From assembly GCA_934512135.1 (NCBI GenBank), contig CAKSWT010000003.1:62001-126000 (forward strand): 64,000 bases of DNA, written 5' to 3'. Origin of the DNA: an uncultured Oscillospiraceae bacterium (GTDB lineage Bacteria; Bacillota; Clostridia; Oscillospirales; Oscillospiraceae). Below, piece after piece: positions 35,602 to 43,680 of the stretch (its first letter is position 1; every line of letters starts with the position of its first letter). A program made the translations under genes and the position numbers. The notes under the pieces are model-generated. The model saw only the letters and a program-made list of their open reading frames with translations, ran no database searches and had not been told where the DNA came from.

Positions 35602-36483
35602 ATGAACCTGCTTTCCAATTTGATCAACGGCATCAGCCTGGGAAGTGTTTATGCCATCATCGCGCTGGGCTACACCATGGTTTACGGCATTGCGAAAATG
35701 CTGAACTTTGCCCACGGCGACGTTATCATGGTGGGCGCCTACATCTGCTTCTGCGCCATGAGCTATCTGAATCTGCCCCCGGTGGTGGGGGTGCTCCTGG
35801 CAGTACTGGTTTGTACCCTGCTGGGCATCGTCATTGAGCGACTGGCCTACAAGCCTCTCCGGGCGGCGCCGTCCCTGGCGGTGCTGATCACTGCCATCGG
35901 CGTCAGCTACTTTCTCCAGAATGCAGCGCTGCTGATCTGGAAGTCCGACCCCAAGGTCTTTCCCTCTGTGATCCAGCTTCCCTCTCTGGAGCTGGCAGGG
36001 GGCCAGCTGACCATCAGCCCTGTGGCCATTGTCACGGTGCTGGCCTGCGTCATCATTATGGTGGCCCTGACCCTGTTTACCGGAAAGACCAAAATGGGCA
36101 AGGCCATGCGTGCGGTGTCCGAGGATAAGGGCGCAGCCCAGCTTATGGGCATCAACGTCAACAGCACCATCTCCCTGACCTTCGCCATCGGCTCCGGCTT
36201 GGCGGCCATTGCCGGTGTGCTGCTCTGCTCCGCCTATCCCACCCTGATGCCCACCACCGGCTCCATGCCTGGCATCAAGGCCTTTACGGCGGCGGTTCTG
36301 GGAGGCATTGGTTCCATTCCCGGGGCCATGCTGGGCGGCATTCTCCTGGGTGTCATCGAGATCTTCTCCAAGGCCTATATCTCCACCCAGCTCAGCGATG
36401 CCATTGTGTTTGCGGTTCTGATCGTGGTTCTGCTCATCAAGCCTGCCGGCCTGCTGGGTAAGAAAGTCCGCGAGAAAGTGTGA
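35602..36483 (+). CDS. livH: Branched-chain amino acid ABC transporter permease LivH
   Basis: 293 residues, about eight membrane segments. NLINGISLGSVYAIIALGYTMVYGIAKMLNFAHGD is the family start, and GIKAFTAAVLGGIGSIPGAMLGG is the loop that meets the ATPase. ATG 35602 has AAAGGGAGG upstream. It pairs with LivM to form the pore. Confidence 0.95.
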   Translation: MNLLSNLINGISLGSVYAIIALGYTMVYGIAKMLNFAHGDVIMVGAYICFCAMSYLNLPPVVGVLLAVLVCTLLGIVIERLAYKPLRAAPSLAVLITAIGVSYFLQNAALLIWKSDPKVFPSVIQLPSLELAGGQLTISPVAIVTVLACVIIMVALTLFTGKTKMGKAMRAVSEDKGAAQLMGINVNSTISLTFAIGSGLAAIAGVLLCSAYPTLMPTTGSMPGIKAFTAAVLGGIGSIPGAMLGGILLGVIEIFSKAYISTQLSDAIVFAVLIVVLLIKPAGLLGKKVREKV

Positions 36484-36493
36484 GGTGGGGAAC

Positions 36494-37576
36494 ATGAAAA
36501 AAATCAGTAAAACCACCCGCAGCAACAGCATCACCTACGGAATTGTGATCCTGGCCTTTGGGGTTATGCAGGCTCTGGTCTCCGCCGGAAAGGTGACCAA
36601 CTCCCTGGCCGGTCAGCTGGTGCCTATTTGTGTCTATGTGTGTCTGGCCATCAGCCTGAACCTGACGGTGGGCATTCTGGGAGAGCTGAGCCTGGGCCAT
36701 GCGGGCTTTATGAGCGTGGGCGCCTTTACCGGCGTGGTAACGGCGATGAGCCTGCAAAGTTCCATTCCCTCCGGACCGGTCCGCTTGCTGCTGGCCATTG
36801 TGGTGGGCGGAATTATGGCCGCTGCGGCCGGTGTGATTGTCGGCGTGCCGGTGCTCCGGCTTCAGGGCGACTATCTGGCCATTGTGACCCTGGCCTTCGG
36901 CGAGATCATTAAGAACATTCTCAACAATCTCTATGTGGGCCTGGATGCCGCCGGACTGCATTTTAGCATGAAGAGCACCGACGCCCTGGGCATGACCGAC
37001 GGCAAGGTGCTGATTAACGGTCCCATGGGCGCCACCGGCGTGACCAAGCTGTCCACCTTTGTGGCAGGGTTTATTCTGGTGCTGGTGGTACTGACGGTGA
37101 CCCTGAATCTGATCCGCAGCCGCTCCGGCCGGGCCATTATGGCCATCCGGGACAACCGGATTGCGGCGGAGTCCGTGGGAATCAACATCACCAAGTATAA
37201 GCTCATGGCCTTTGTGACCTCTGCGGCTCTGGCCGGTATGGCCGGCGCCCTGTACGCCATGAACTATTCCACCATCGTGCCCAAGAAGTTCGACTTCAAC
37301 ACCTCCATTCTCATTCTGGTGTTTGTGGTGCTGGGCGGCATGGGCAATATCCGGGGCAGCATCATTGCCGCCACGGTGCTGACCATTCTGCCGGAGGCCC
37401 TTCGTGCCATGAACGACTATCGGATGCTGATCTATGCCATTGTGCTGATTCTGGTGATGCTGGTCACCAACAACCCCATTCTGAAGAACATCCGGGATGC
37501 GGTCGTGTCCAAGCTGAAGTTCTGGACGCTCTTTAAGAAGAAGGAAGCTACGGAAGGAGGCGGCACAGATGAGTAA
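36494..37576 (+). CDS. livM: Branched-chain amino acid ABC transporter permease LivM
   Basis: 360 residues. AISLNLTVGILGELSLGHAGFMSVGAF, RLQGDYLAIVTLAFGEI and FVVLGGMGNIRGSIIAA are LivM marks. ATG 36494 follows livH by 10 bp with GAGGTGGGG. The C-terminal tail is basic and cytoplasmic. Confidence 0.95.
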   Translation: MKKISKTTRSNSITYGIVILAFGVMQALVSAGKVTNSLAGQLVPICVYVCLAISLNLTVGILGELSLGHAGFMSVGAFTGVVTAMSLQSSIPSGPVRLLLAIVVGGIMAAAAGVIVGVPVLRLQGDYLAIVTLAFGEIIKNILNNLYVGLDAAGLHFSMKSTDALGMTDGKVLINGPMGATGVTKLSTFVAGFILVLVVLTVTLNLIRSRSGRAIMAIRDNRIAAESVGINITKYKLMAFVTSAALAGMAGALYAMNYSTIVPKKFDFNTSILILVFVVLGGMGNIRGSIIAATVLTILPEALRAMNDYRMLIYAIVLILVMLVTNNPILKNIRDAVVSKLKFWTLFKKKEATEGGGTDE

Positions 37577-38399
37577 GATGGTTCCTGTTCCCAGCGACAG
37601 TATTATCCCCGAGCGAGATCTGGATAAATACCCTGTGCTGGAGGCAAAGCACCTGGGCATTGACTTCGGCGGACTGACGGCTGTGGATGATTTCAACCTG
37701 ACCATTGGCCGCACGGAAATCGCCGGACTGATCGGCCCCAACGGCGCGGGCAAAACTACGGTGTTCAACCTGCTCACCAAGGTCTATCAGCCCACCCGAG
37801 GCACCATTCTCCTCAACGGCCGGGAGACCTCCAATATGAACACCGTGCAGGTGAATAAGGCGGGAATTGCCCGTACCTTCCAGAATATCCGGCTGTTCTC
37901 CAATCTGACAGTGGAGGACAACGTAAAAATCGGACTGCACAATCAGATGCGCTCTGGCATGGTCTCCGGGATTCTCCGTCTGCCGCGGCATTGGAAGGCA
38001 GAGCGGGTGGCCCATGAGCGGGCCCTGGAGCTGCTGAGCATTTTTGACATGCAGGACCTGGCGAACAGTCAGGCCGGTTCCCTCCCCTATGGCGCCCAGC
38101 GCCGACTGGAGATTGTCCGGGCCCTGGCCACCAACCCCAGCTTGCTGCTGCTGGACGAGCCCGCCGCAGGCATGAACCCCTCTGAGACGGCAGAGCTGAT
38201 GGAGAATATCCGGAAAATCCGGGACACCTTCCAGATTGCCATTATGCTCATTGAGCACGACATGAATCTGGTTATGGGAATTTGCGAGGGCATTGCGGTG
38301 CTGAACTATGGCAAGATCATTGCCAAGGGCACCCCGGCAGAGATCCAGAGCAATCCCCAGGTCATCGAGGCGTACCTGGGCAAGCAGAAGGAGGGCTGA
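37569..38399 (+). CDS. livG: ABC transporter ATP-binding protein LivG
   Basis: 276 residues. Walker A GPNGAGKTT, Q-loop FQNIRLF, Walker B LLLLDEPAAGMNP and H-switch IEHD. The signature is LPYGAQRRLEI rather than LSGGQ, as is usual for LivG. The start overlaps livM by 8 bp. It has an unusual 20-residue N-terminal lead before the core. Confidence 0.95.
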   Translation: MSKMVPVPSDSIIPERDLDKYPVLEAKHLGIDFGGLTAVDDFNLTIGRTEIAGLIGPNGAGKTTVFNLLTKVYQPTRGTILLNGRETSNMNTVQVNKAGIARTFQNIRLFSNLTVEDNVKIGLHNQMRSGMVSGILRLPRHWKAERVAHERALELLSIFDMQDLANSQAGSLPYGAQRRLEIVRALATNPSLLLLDEPAAGMNPSETAELMENIRKIRDTFQIAIMLIEHDMNLVMGICEGIAVLNYGKIIAKGTPAEIQSNPQVIEAYLGKQKEG

Positions 38400-38403
38400 G
38401 AAC

Positions 38404-39111
38404 ATGAGCATGCTGAAAGTGGAGGACATCCACGTCTATTATGGCAGCATTCATGCCATCAAGGGAATCTCCTTCGAGGTCAACGAGGGGGAGATTGTGA
38501 CCCTGATCGGCGCCAACGGCGCAGGAAAGTCCACCACCCTGAACACGGTGGCGGGGCTTCTGAAGCCTCGGTCCGGCAGCGTGACCTTCGAGGACCACAG
38601 CATTGTGGGGGTCCCGCCTCACAAGGTAGTCTCCCGGGGAATGGCGCTTTGCCCGGAGGGACGCCGGGTATTCCTGCAGATGACCGTCCAGGAGAACCTG
38701 GAAATGGGGGGATATACCCGCCCGGCCAGTGAGATCAGCGGATCCATTGAGGACGTCTACCAGCGGTTTCCCCGGCTCAAGGAGCGCTATAAGCAGACGG
38801 CGGGCACCCTCTCCGGCGGCGAGCAGCAGATGCTGGCCATGGGACGGGCCATGATGTCCAAGCCCAAGCTGCTGATGCTGGATGAGCCCTCCATGGGCCT
38901 TGCCCCGATCCTGGTGGAGCAGATCTTTGACATTATCAAAGAGCTCCACAAGGCCGGTACCACCATCCTACTGGTGGAGCAGAACGCCCAGATGGCACTG
39001 TCGGTGGCGGACCGGGCCTATGTGCTGGAAACCGGCACCATCTCCATGGACGGCGACGCCAAGGCGCTGCTGAACGACGAGCGGGTGCAGAAGGCATACC
39101 TGGGCGGCTAA
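38404..39111 (+). CDS. livF: ABC transporter ATP-binding protein LivF
   Basis: 235 residues from ATG 38404, 4 bp after livG. Walker A GANGAGKST, signature LSGGEQQMLAMGRA and Walker B LLMLDEPSMGLAP. It forms the nucleotide-binding dimer with LivG. Last gene of the operon. Confidence 0.95.
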   Translation: MSMLKVEDIHVYYGSIHAIKGISFEVNEGEIVTLIGANGAGKSTTLNTVAGLLKPRSGSVTFEDHSIVGVPPHKVVSRGMALCPEGRRVFLQMTVQENLEMGGYTRPASEISGSIEDVYQRFPRLKERYKQTAGTLSGGEQQMLAMGRAMMSKPKLLMLDEPSMGLAPILVEQIFDIIKELHKAGTTILLVEQNAQMALSVADRAYVLETGTISMDGDAKALLNDERVQKAYLGG

Positions 39112-39120
39112 ATCGAAATC

Positions 39121-39157
39121 AAAAGGGCGCGGAGGCAGATCGCTTCCGTGCCCTTTT
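39121..39157 (+). terminator. Terminator of the liv operon
   Basis: AAAAGGGCGCGGA pairs with TCCGTGCCCTTTT, with one mismatch, ending in TTTT. It starts 9 bp after the livF stop. Confidence 0.85.
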
Positions 39158-39180
39158 GTCCCACTTTTGCCCGAGGACAG

Positions 39181-39211
39181 AAAAAGGGGAGAAGGATTTT
39201 TCCTTCTCCCC
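39181..39211 (-). terminator. Terminator of the perR-rubrerythrin operon
   Basis: GGGGAGAAGG / CCTTCTCCCC, 10 bp perfect, followed by five U on the minus strand, 8 bp past the rubrerythrin stop. Confidence 0.88.
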
Positions 39212-39219
39212 GTAGAGTG

Positions 39220-39816
39220 TTACTTGCCGAAATATCTCTTGAGCAGACCGGCCAGGGCCTTGCCATGGCGGGCCTCGTCCCGGGCCATCTCGTGAACGGT
39301 GTCATGAATGGCGTCCAGGCCGTTCTTCTTGGCGCAGGTAGCCAGCTCCACCTTGCCCTCGGTGGCGCCGTACTCGCAGTCCACACGCCACGCCAGATTC
39401 TTCTCGGTGGAAGCGGTCATGTTGGGCTCCAGCTCAGCGCCCAGAAGCTCTGCGAACTTGGCAGCGTGCTCCGCCTCCTCGTAGGCGGCCTTCTCCCAGT
39501 ACAGGCCGATCTCGGGATAGCCCTCCCGATGGGCGATGCGAGCCATGCACAGGTACATGCCCACCTCAGAGCACTCGCCGTTGAAGTTGGCCTTCAGCTG
39601 CTCCAGGATATAAGCCTTGTCCTGATCGGACACGGCGGCGTTGTTCTTGACGGTGCTGTCATAGACGCCGTACTCGTGCTCGGCGGCCAGGGTCAGCTCT
39701 CCCTCCACCTTCTTGAACTTGTCGGCGCCTACGCCGCAGAGAGGACACTTGAAATCGGCGGGCAGAACGTCGCCTTCGTACACATAACCGCAAACAGTAC
39801 ATACAAACTTAGCCAT
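39220..39816 (-). CDS. rbr: Reverse-type rubrerythrin
   Basis: 198 residues. Residues 1-40 are a rubredoxin domain (CTVCGYVYEGD...CPLCGVG, four Cys for Fe). Residues 50-198 are the ferritin-like diiron domain (YEEAEHAAKF, ARDEARHGKALAGLL). The rubredoxin-first order marks reverse rubrerythrin, an NADH-linked H2O2/O2 reductase in clostridia. It lies 48 bp after a PerR-like gene, which carries a PerR-type box, so peroxide should induce both. Confidence 0.95.
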   Translation of the reverse strand: MAKFVCTVCGYVYEGDVLPADFKCPLCGVGADKFKKVEGELTLAAEHEYGVYDSTVKNNAAVSDQDKAYILEQLKANFNGECSEVGMYLCMARIAHREGYPEIGLYWEKAAYEEAEHAAKFAELLGAELEPNMTASTEKNLAWRVDCEYGATEGKVELATCAKKNGLDAIHDTVHEMARDEARHGKALAGLLKRYFGK

Positions 39817-39864
39817 AGTAATTTACCTCCAAAAATAATGTTGAATGAACGGGAGACCCGTTGC

Positions 39865-40263
39865 TTACGAGAGAGTCTTGCGGCAGCCGGGGCAGATGCC
39901 GGTCAGCCGCAGGGACGCGCCGTGGATCAGACAGCCGGAGGCCGTTTGGGCCTGGGCCAGCAGAGACGGCGGCAGGGTGAGCTCCATCAGGTCCAGCACA
40001 GCGCCGCACTGGGTGCAGACGAAGTGGGTGTGAGGGGAGACATTGCCGTCAAATCGCTCCTGGCCGTTTACCACACCCAGGGACTGGATCAGACCGGCGT
40101 CCTTGAGCTGGGCCAGATTTCGATAGACAGTGCCCAAGCTCAGGTCAGGGAAGTCAGGGCGGAGCTGCTGATAGACCCAGTCGGCAGTGGGATGGGTTTG
40201 CGTGCCGCATAGGCAGCGGTAAATTGCCTCCCGCTTTTTACTGAATCGCTGTTTCACAGGCAT
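39865..40263 (-). CDS. perR: Fur-family peroxide regulator (PerR-like)
   Basis: 132 residues. The winged helix has HPTADWVYQQLRPDFPDLSLGTVYRNLAQLKDAGLI, then HTHFVCTQCGAVLDL and CPGCRKTLS. The two CxxC pairs bind structural zinc. The NGQERFDGN...HTHF region fits PerR metal-site residues. PerR senses H2O2 by Fe-catalysed His oxidation. An operator-like box in its own promoter and the rubrerythrin gene downstream argue for PerR over Fur or Zur. Confidence 0.88.
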   Translation of the reverse strand: MPVKQRFSKKREAIYRCLCGTQTHPTADWVYQQLRPDFPDLSLGTVYRNLAQLKDAGLIQSLGVVNGQERFDGNVSPHTHFVCTQCGAVLDLMELTLPPSLLAQAQTASGCLIHGASLRLTGICPGCRKTLS

Positions 40264-40278
40264 CCTCCTTAATAAAAA

Positions 40279-40293
40279 TAATAATCATTATTG
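40279..40293. promoter_or_regulatory. PerR/Fur-type operator
   Basis: TAATAATCATTATTG, centred on a perfect 6-1-6 palindrome. It matches 11 of 14 fixed positions of the PerR consensus TTATAATNATTATAA. It lies just downstream of the expected start site, consistent with autorepression. Confidence 0.75.
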
Positions 40294-40304
40294 ATTACGA
40301 TGAC

Positions 40305-40333
40305 ATTATAGCACGGGATGTTCCCTTTGTAAA
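40305..40333 (-). promoter_or_regulatory. Sigma-A promoter of perR-rbr
   Basis: TTTACA (40328-40333), 17-bp spacer, TATAAT (40305-40310) on the minus strand. Confidence 0.82.
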
Positions 40334-40353
40334 GGGGTTTTGCAAAAAAATTT

Positions 40354-40389
40354 AAAAAAAGCGCCGGAACTGATCTTCAGTTCCGGCGC
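40354..40389 (-). terminator. Terminator of nagZ
   Basis: A perfect 13-bp stem GCGCCGGAACTGA / TCAGTTCCGGCGC with a 3-nt loop, and seven U on the minus strand. Confidence 0.93.
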
Positions 40390-40404
40390 AAGGGCTTATT
40401 GCAT

Positions 40405-41739
40405 TTAGGAGGCAATGCCGTATTGGAGCTTGGCGCTGAGAATACGCTCTACGCTCTGGGTGATCCGCTCCTCGGAGAGGGTCCCCTCCTCCACGGCCTG
40501 GGTCACCGCATCCACGGCGCCCTCTACGTTGGAGATACACAGGACCATGTCACAGCCCGCCTGAAGGGCCTTCACGGTGGCCTCTCCGGAGGTGTACAGG
40601 TCGGTGATGGCCCCCATATCCATCCCGTCGGTGATGATAATGCCCTGATAGCCCAGCTGCTCCCGGAGGAGGCCGGTGACCACGGCACTGGAAAGGGAGG
40701 CGGGATTTTCGCTGTCAATGGCGGTCATGGTCATATGTCCCACCATAATCATAGGCGCCCCGGCGTCGATGGCGGCCTGGAAGGGCTTGAAGTCACAGGC
40801 CTGCAGCTCCTCCAGCGTGCGGTCAGTGGAGACAAAACCGTCGTGGGTGTCCCCGCCGGTGCTGCCGTGACCGGGGAAGTGCTTGGGAGCGCAGAGCACG
40901 CCGCTGTCCACAAAGCCCTTGACCTCCTGGGAGACCATGGAGGCCACCAGCTCCGGATCAGAGCCGAAGCTGCGGTCCTTGACCACGGTGTTTTCGTCAT
41001 TGGTGACCACGTCGGCCACCGGGGCGAAGTCCACGTTAAAGCCCAGGGCCTTTAGGTCAGCGGAGAGTGTGGTGCCAATCTCATAGGCCTTTTGGGGGTC
41101 GCCCTCCTGGCCGTAGACGGACATGTCCTGGAACTCCGTGGTTCCCAGATTGTCGGCCAGCCGGGCCACAGAGCCCCCCTCCTCGTCTACGCCGATGAAC
41201 AGGCCGAAGCCGGAGCGCTCCCTGGCGTAGCGCTGAATGTCCTCAATCATTTCCTTGGTCTGGTCCATGGTCACCAGATTGTCGGAGAAGTAGATGATGC
41301 CCCCCACCGGGTACTGGTCAAAGGCCTCCTGAGTGGCCTCGCCGCTTTGAATGACCCGGCTGTACTGGGTCAGCGCCTCCGGTGTCACAAAAAGCAGCTG
41401 GGAAATCTTCTCCTGAAGGGTCATGCCCTCGGCCAGGGCCTTGGCGCGGGAGAGGCTCCCGTTTCCGGGCTCCACTGCGGAATCCGCCTGCACCGCCGGG
41501 GCTTCCTCCGGAGCCTCCTCCGGCTGGCTCTCCGGGGCGGGGGCGACGGGAGAGGCGGGGGCTGCGGAAATCGTGGGCAGCTGGGGCTGACCAAAATCGT
41601 TGGTGTTGTCGTTGCTTGCCTGGTTTTGCAGACTGGAAACATCCTGATAGTTTGTGTGGAAAATCAGCGCCGCGCCGCCGCCCACTGCGGCGACCATGGC
41701 GATAATCAGTCCAAGAGAAATTAAAAATCGTTTACCCAT
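40405..41739 (-). CDS. nagZ: Exported GH3 beta-N-acetylhexosaminidase (NagZ-like)
   Basis: 444 residues from ATG 41739. An N-terminal membrane anchor or signal (FLISLGLIIAMVAAVGGGAALIF) and a Pro/Ala/Glu-rich linker (about 40-85) precede a GH3 domain. It has GLFIGVDEEGG, the KHFPGHGSTGGDTH loop with the general acid/base Asp-His, and IIITDGMDMGAI with the nucleophile Asp. It should remove GlcNAc from muropeptides or glycans outside the cell, as Gram-positive NagZ does. Confidence 0.92.
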   Translation of the reverse strand: MGKRFLISLGLIIAMVAAVGGGAALIFHTNYQDVSSLQNQASNDNTNDFGQPQLPTISAAPASPVAPAPESQPEEAPEEAPAVQADSAVEPGNGSLSRAKALAEGMTLQEKISQLLFVTPEALTQYSRVIQSGEATQEAFDQYPVGGIIYFSDNLVTMDQTKEMIEDIQRYARERSGFGLFIGVDEEGGSVARLADNLGTTEFQDMSVYGQEGDPQKAYEIGTTLSADLKALGFNVDFAPVADVVTNDENTVVKDRSFGSDPELVASMVSQEVKGFVDSGVLCAPKHFPGHGSTGGDTHDGFVSTDRTLEELQACDFKPFQAAIDAGAPMIMVGHMTMTAIDSENPASLSSAVVTGLLREQLGYQGIIITDGMDMGAITDLYTSGEATVKALQAGCDMVLCISNVEGAVDAVTQAVEEGTLSEERITQSVERILSAKLQYGIAS

Positions 41740-41938
41740 ACGGGAAAAACCTCCATATTCCATCGGTTTGGTGAACCTTAGTATAGCGCATTTTAACGGA
41801 TTTTTCTACTGATGGCCCGAAAAAAGACGAAGAAATCCAAAAATAAGCCGATTTCCCCAGGCGGTTTCTGGGAAAAACGGGCCGTATGTAGTTTTTTCGA
41901 GAAAATTTTTGGTTATTCCACACAAGAACCCGAAACTA

Positions 41939-41947
41939 TGATATAAT
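41939..41947 (+). promoter_or_regulatory. Extended -10 promoter of the lectin-domain gene
   Basis: TG-A-TATAAT at 41939-41947; the -35 region (CACACA) is poor, as expected for an extended -10 promoter. The start codon is 60 bp downstream. Confidence 0.55.
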
Positions 41948-42007
41948 GAAACCCATCAGAATCCGTCCGACGGACGGAACCAGTTCACAAGGAAAGGAAG
42001 AACGTAT

Positions 42008-43630
42008 ATGGCTGACACGTCCTCTGTATATAAGATCTGCCCCCATTGCGGCCAATCGGTGTCGGTGGCGGCGAAATTCTGCCCCACCTGTGGAACCCCC
42101 TTTTCGGCAGATGAAACGGAATTTGTAGCCTATGAGCGGGTTGCCACCCCAGAGCAGCCCCAGCAGCCTCAGCAGCCCATGGATGCCACCATGGGATTCC
42201 AGCCGGTGTCCGGCCAGGAGCAGCCCAATTCCTCCATGGATGGCATCACCCCCACGGTGAACCTCTATGCCGGCCCGGACCGCAGCGGCGGCGGCGCCGT
42301 CAATCAGCCCCGGCCTGTTTCGGCCCAGGGCCAGAACAGCCCGTCCCCGGAGCAGCCCAGAGAGTATCGTCCGCCGGTACAGTCTGCGGAGGCCACGCGG
42401 ATGACCATGGCCCAGGCGGCACGCCGGGGTGAGGCCGGAGATGGGGGAGATCATACGCCTCCTCCCATGGGCGGCAAGGCCGGCGGCCCGGATGACGACC
42501 AGCGGAAAAAGGGTCTGGTCATTACCGTAGTGGCGGCGGTGATCCTGGTGGCGGTGATCGTCACGGGAATTGTTATGGCCTTCCAGATGGGCGTTGTCGG
42601 AAGCAAGGGCCAGGAGGATCCCATGACCTTGGCCCAGCAGGCCTATGACAACCAGGACTACGGCGAGGCCATCACCCAGCTGGAAAAGCAGCTGGAAGAC
42701 GGCACGGCCACCACGGCCACCTATGATCTGCTGGCGGAGGCCTTTGCGGCCAATGGCGACCAGGTCAAGGCTGCGGAGACCTACCTCAAGGGCTACGAAG
42801 CCACAGAGGACGGAGCCCTGAAGAAGTCCGCCATCAATGCCTATCTGAAGCTGGGCGACCAGGCCAAGGAAAAGGGCGACAATGCCGCGGCCAAGGAATA
42901 TTACAACACGGTGCTGGAGAAGCTGGATGCCAGCAACTCCACCGCCATTGCGAGCCTTGCGAATCTGGGACAGGCCACGGTGTCTGCGCCTACAGCCAGC
43001 CCCGCAGCCTCTGGGAAGCCCGGCGGAACCATTGCCCCGCCGTCGGCCACCACCAGCGGCAATGGCAAGGTGACGGAGCAGGAGCAGGCTGTGGCTACTC
43101 CCACGCCGACTCCAACTCCGACGCCCACGCCCACGCCCACTGCAACCCCGACCCCCACGCCTACTCCCACTCCCACGCCGACTCCAACCCCAACCCCGAC
43201 GCCTACTCCCACCCCCACCCCCACCCCCACTCCTACTCCGGTGCCGACCACCTTTGAGCTCAACGGGCACAGGTACGAGCTGGTGGAGTGTAGCTACACC
43301 TGGTGGGGCGTCAAGGAGGAGGCCGAGAAAAAGGGCGGCCATCTGGTGACCATCAACTCCCAGGAGGAGTATGACAAGGTCTGCCAGCTGGCGGAGCAGA
43401 ACGGCATGGTCTTTGTGTGGCTGGGTGCCAAACGCTCCGACTGGGAAGGCGGAGTTTGGAATACCGGCGAGAGCTTTGACTTTGCGCCCTGGCTCAGCGG
43501 CGAGCCCAGCGGCGGCGATGAGGAATACCTCTGCATGCTGGACACCCGGGACGGCTGGCTGTACAACGACGTCACCGATGAGGTGACGGACTACAGCGGC
43601 AAGCGGTGCTACATTGTAGAATACGAATAA
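42008..43630 (+). CDS. Membrane protein: zinc ribbon, TPR, Thr-Pro stalk and C-type-lectin-like domain
   Basis: 540 residues. Residues 11-28 are a zinc ribbon (CPHC...CPTC). A Gln/Pro-rich linker follows, then one membrane segment (about 168-193). Residues 204-310 look like TPR units (YDNQDYGEAITQLEKQLEDG; ANGDQVKAAETYLKGYEATED). A Thr-Pro repeat (about 364-410) serves as a stalk. Residues 414-540 are a C-type-lectin fold: CSYTWWGVKEEAEKKGGHLVTINSQEEYD and VFVWLGAKRSDWEGG...WLSGEPSGGDEEYLCM. The EPS and WND-like ligand residues are only partly kept (WLYNDV), so sugar binding is uncertain. The zinc ribbon should be cytoplasmic and the lectin outside. Confidence 0.8.
   Translation: MADTSSVYKICPHCGQSVSVAAKFCPTCGTPFSADETEFVAYERVATPEQPQQPQQPMDATMGFQPVSGQEQPNSSMDGITPTVNLYAGPDRSGGGAVNQPRPVSAQGQNSPSPEQPREYRPPVQSAEATRMTMAQAARRGEAGDGGDHTPPPMGGKAGGPDDDQRKKGLVITVVAAVILVAVIVTGIVMAFQMGVVGSKGQEDPMTLAQQAYDNQDYGEAITQLEKQLEDGTATTATYDLLAEAFAANGDQVKAAETYLKGYEATEDGALKKSAINAYLKLGDQAKEKGDNAAAKEYYNTVLEKLDASNSTAIASLANLGQATVSAPTASPAASGKPGGTIAPPSATTSGNGKVTEQEQAVATPTPTPTPTPTPTPTATPTPTPTPTPTPTPTPTPTPTPTPTPTPTPTPVPTTFELNGHRYELVECSYTWWGVKEEAEKKGGHLVTINSQEEYDKVCQLAEQNGMVFVWLGAKRSDWEGGVWNTGESFDFAPWLSGEPSGGDEEYLCMLDTRDGWLYNDVTDEVTDYSGKRCYIVEYE
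43097..43240 (+). repeat. Thr-Pro codon repeat
   Basis: About 24 ACN-CCN units encode the stalk between TPR and lectin domains. Codon third positions vary, so it is not a perfect short tandem repeat, but it may change length by recombination. Confidence 0.85.
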
Positions 43631-43667
43631 AAAATGCGCGGCCAGAGGATGTTTCCTCTGGCCGCGC
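43630..43667 (-). terminator. Terminator of the aminopeptidase P gene
   Basis: A perfect 14-bp stem GCGCGGCCAGAGGA / TCCTCTGGCCGCGC (43636-43649, 43654-43667). A U-rich tract follows on the minus strand. It may also stop the convergent lectin gene, though without U on that side. Confidence 0.87.
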
Positions 43668-43680
43668 TGTGTAATCCCAA

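Noticed and set aside
43097..43240. Possible CRISPR or simple-sequence array
   Set aside because: Units are 6 bp and in frame with an obvious Thr-Pro stalk; no spacers.
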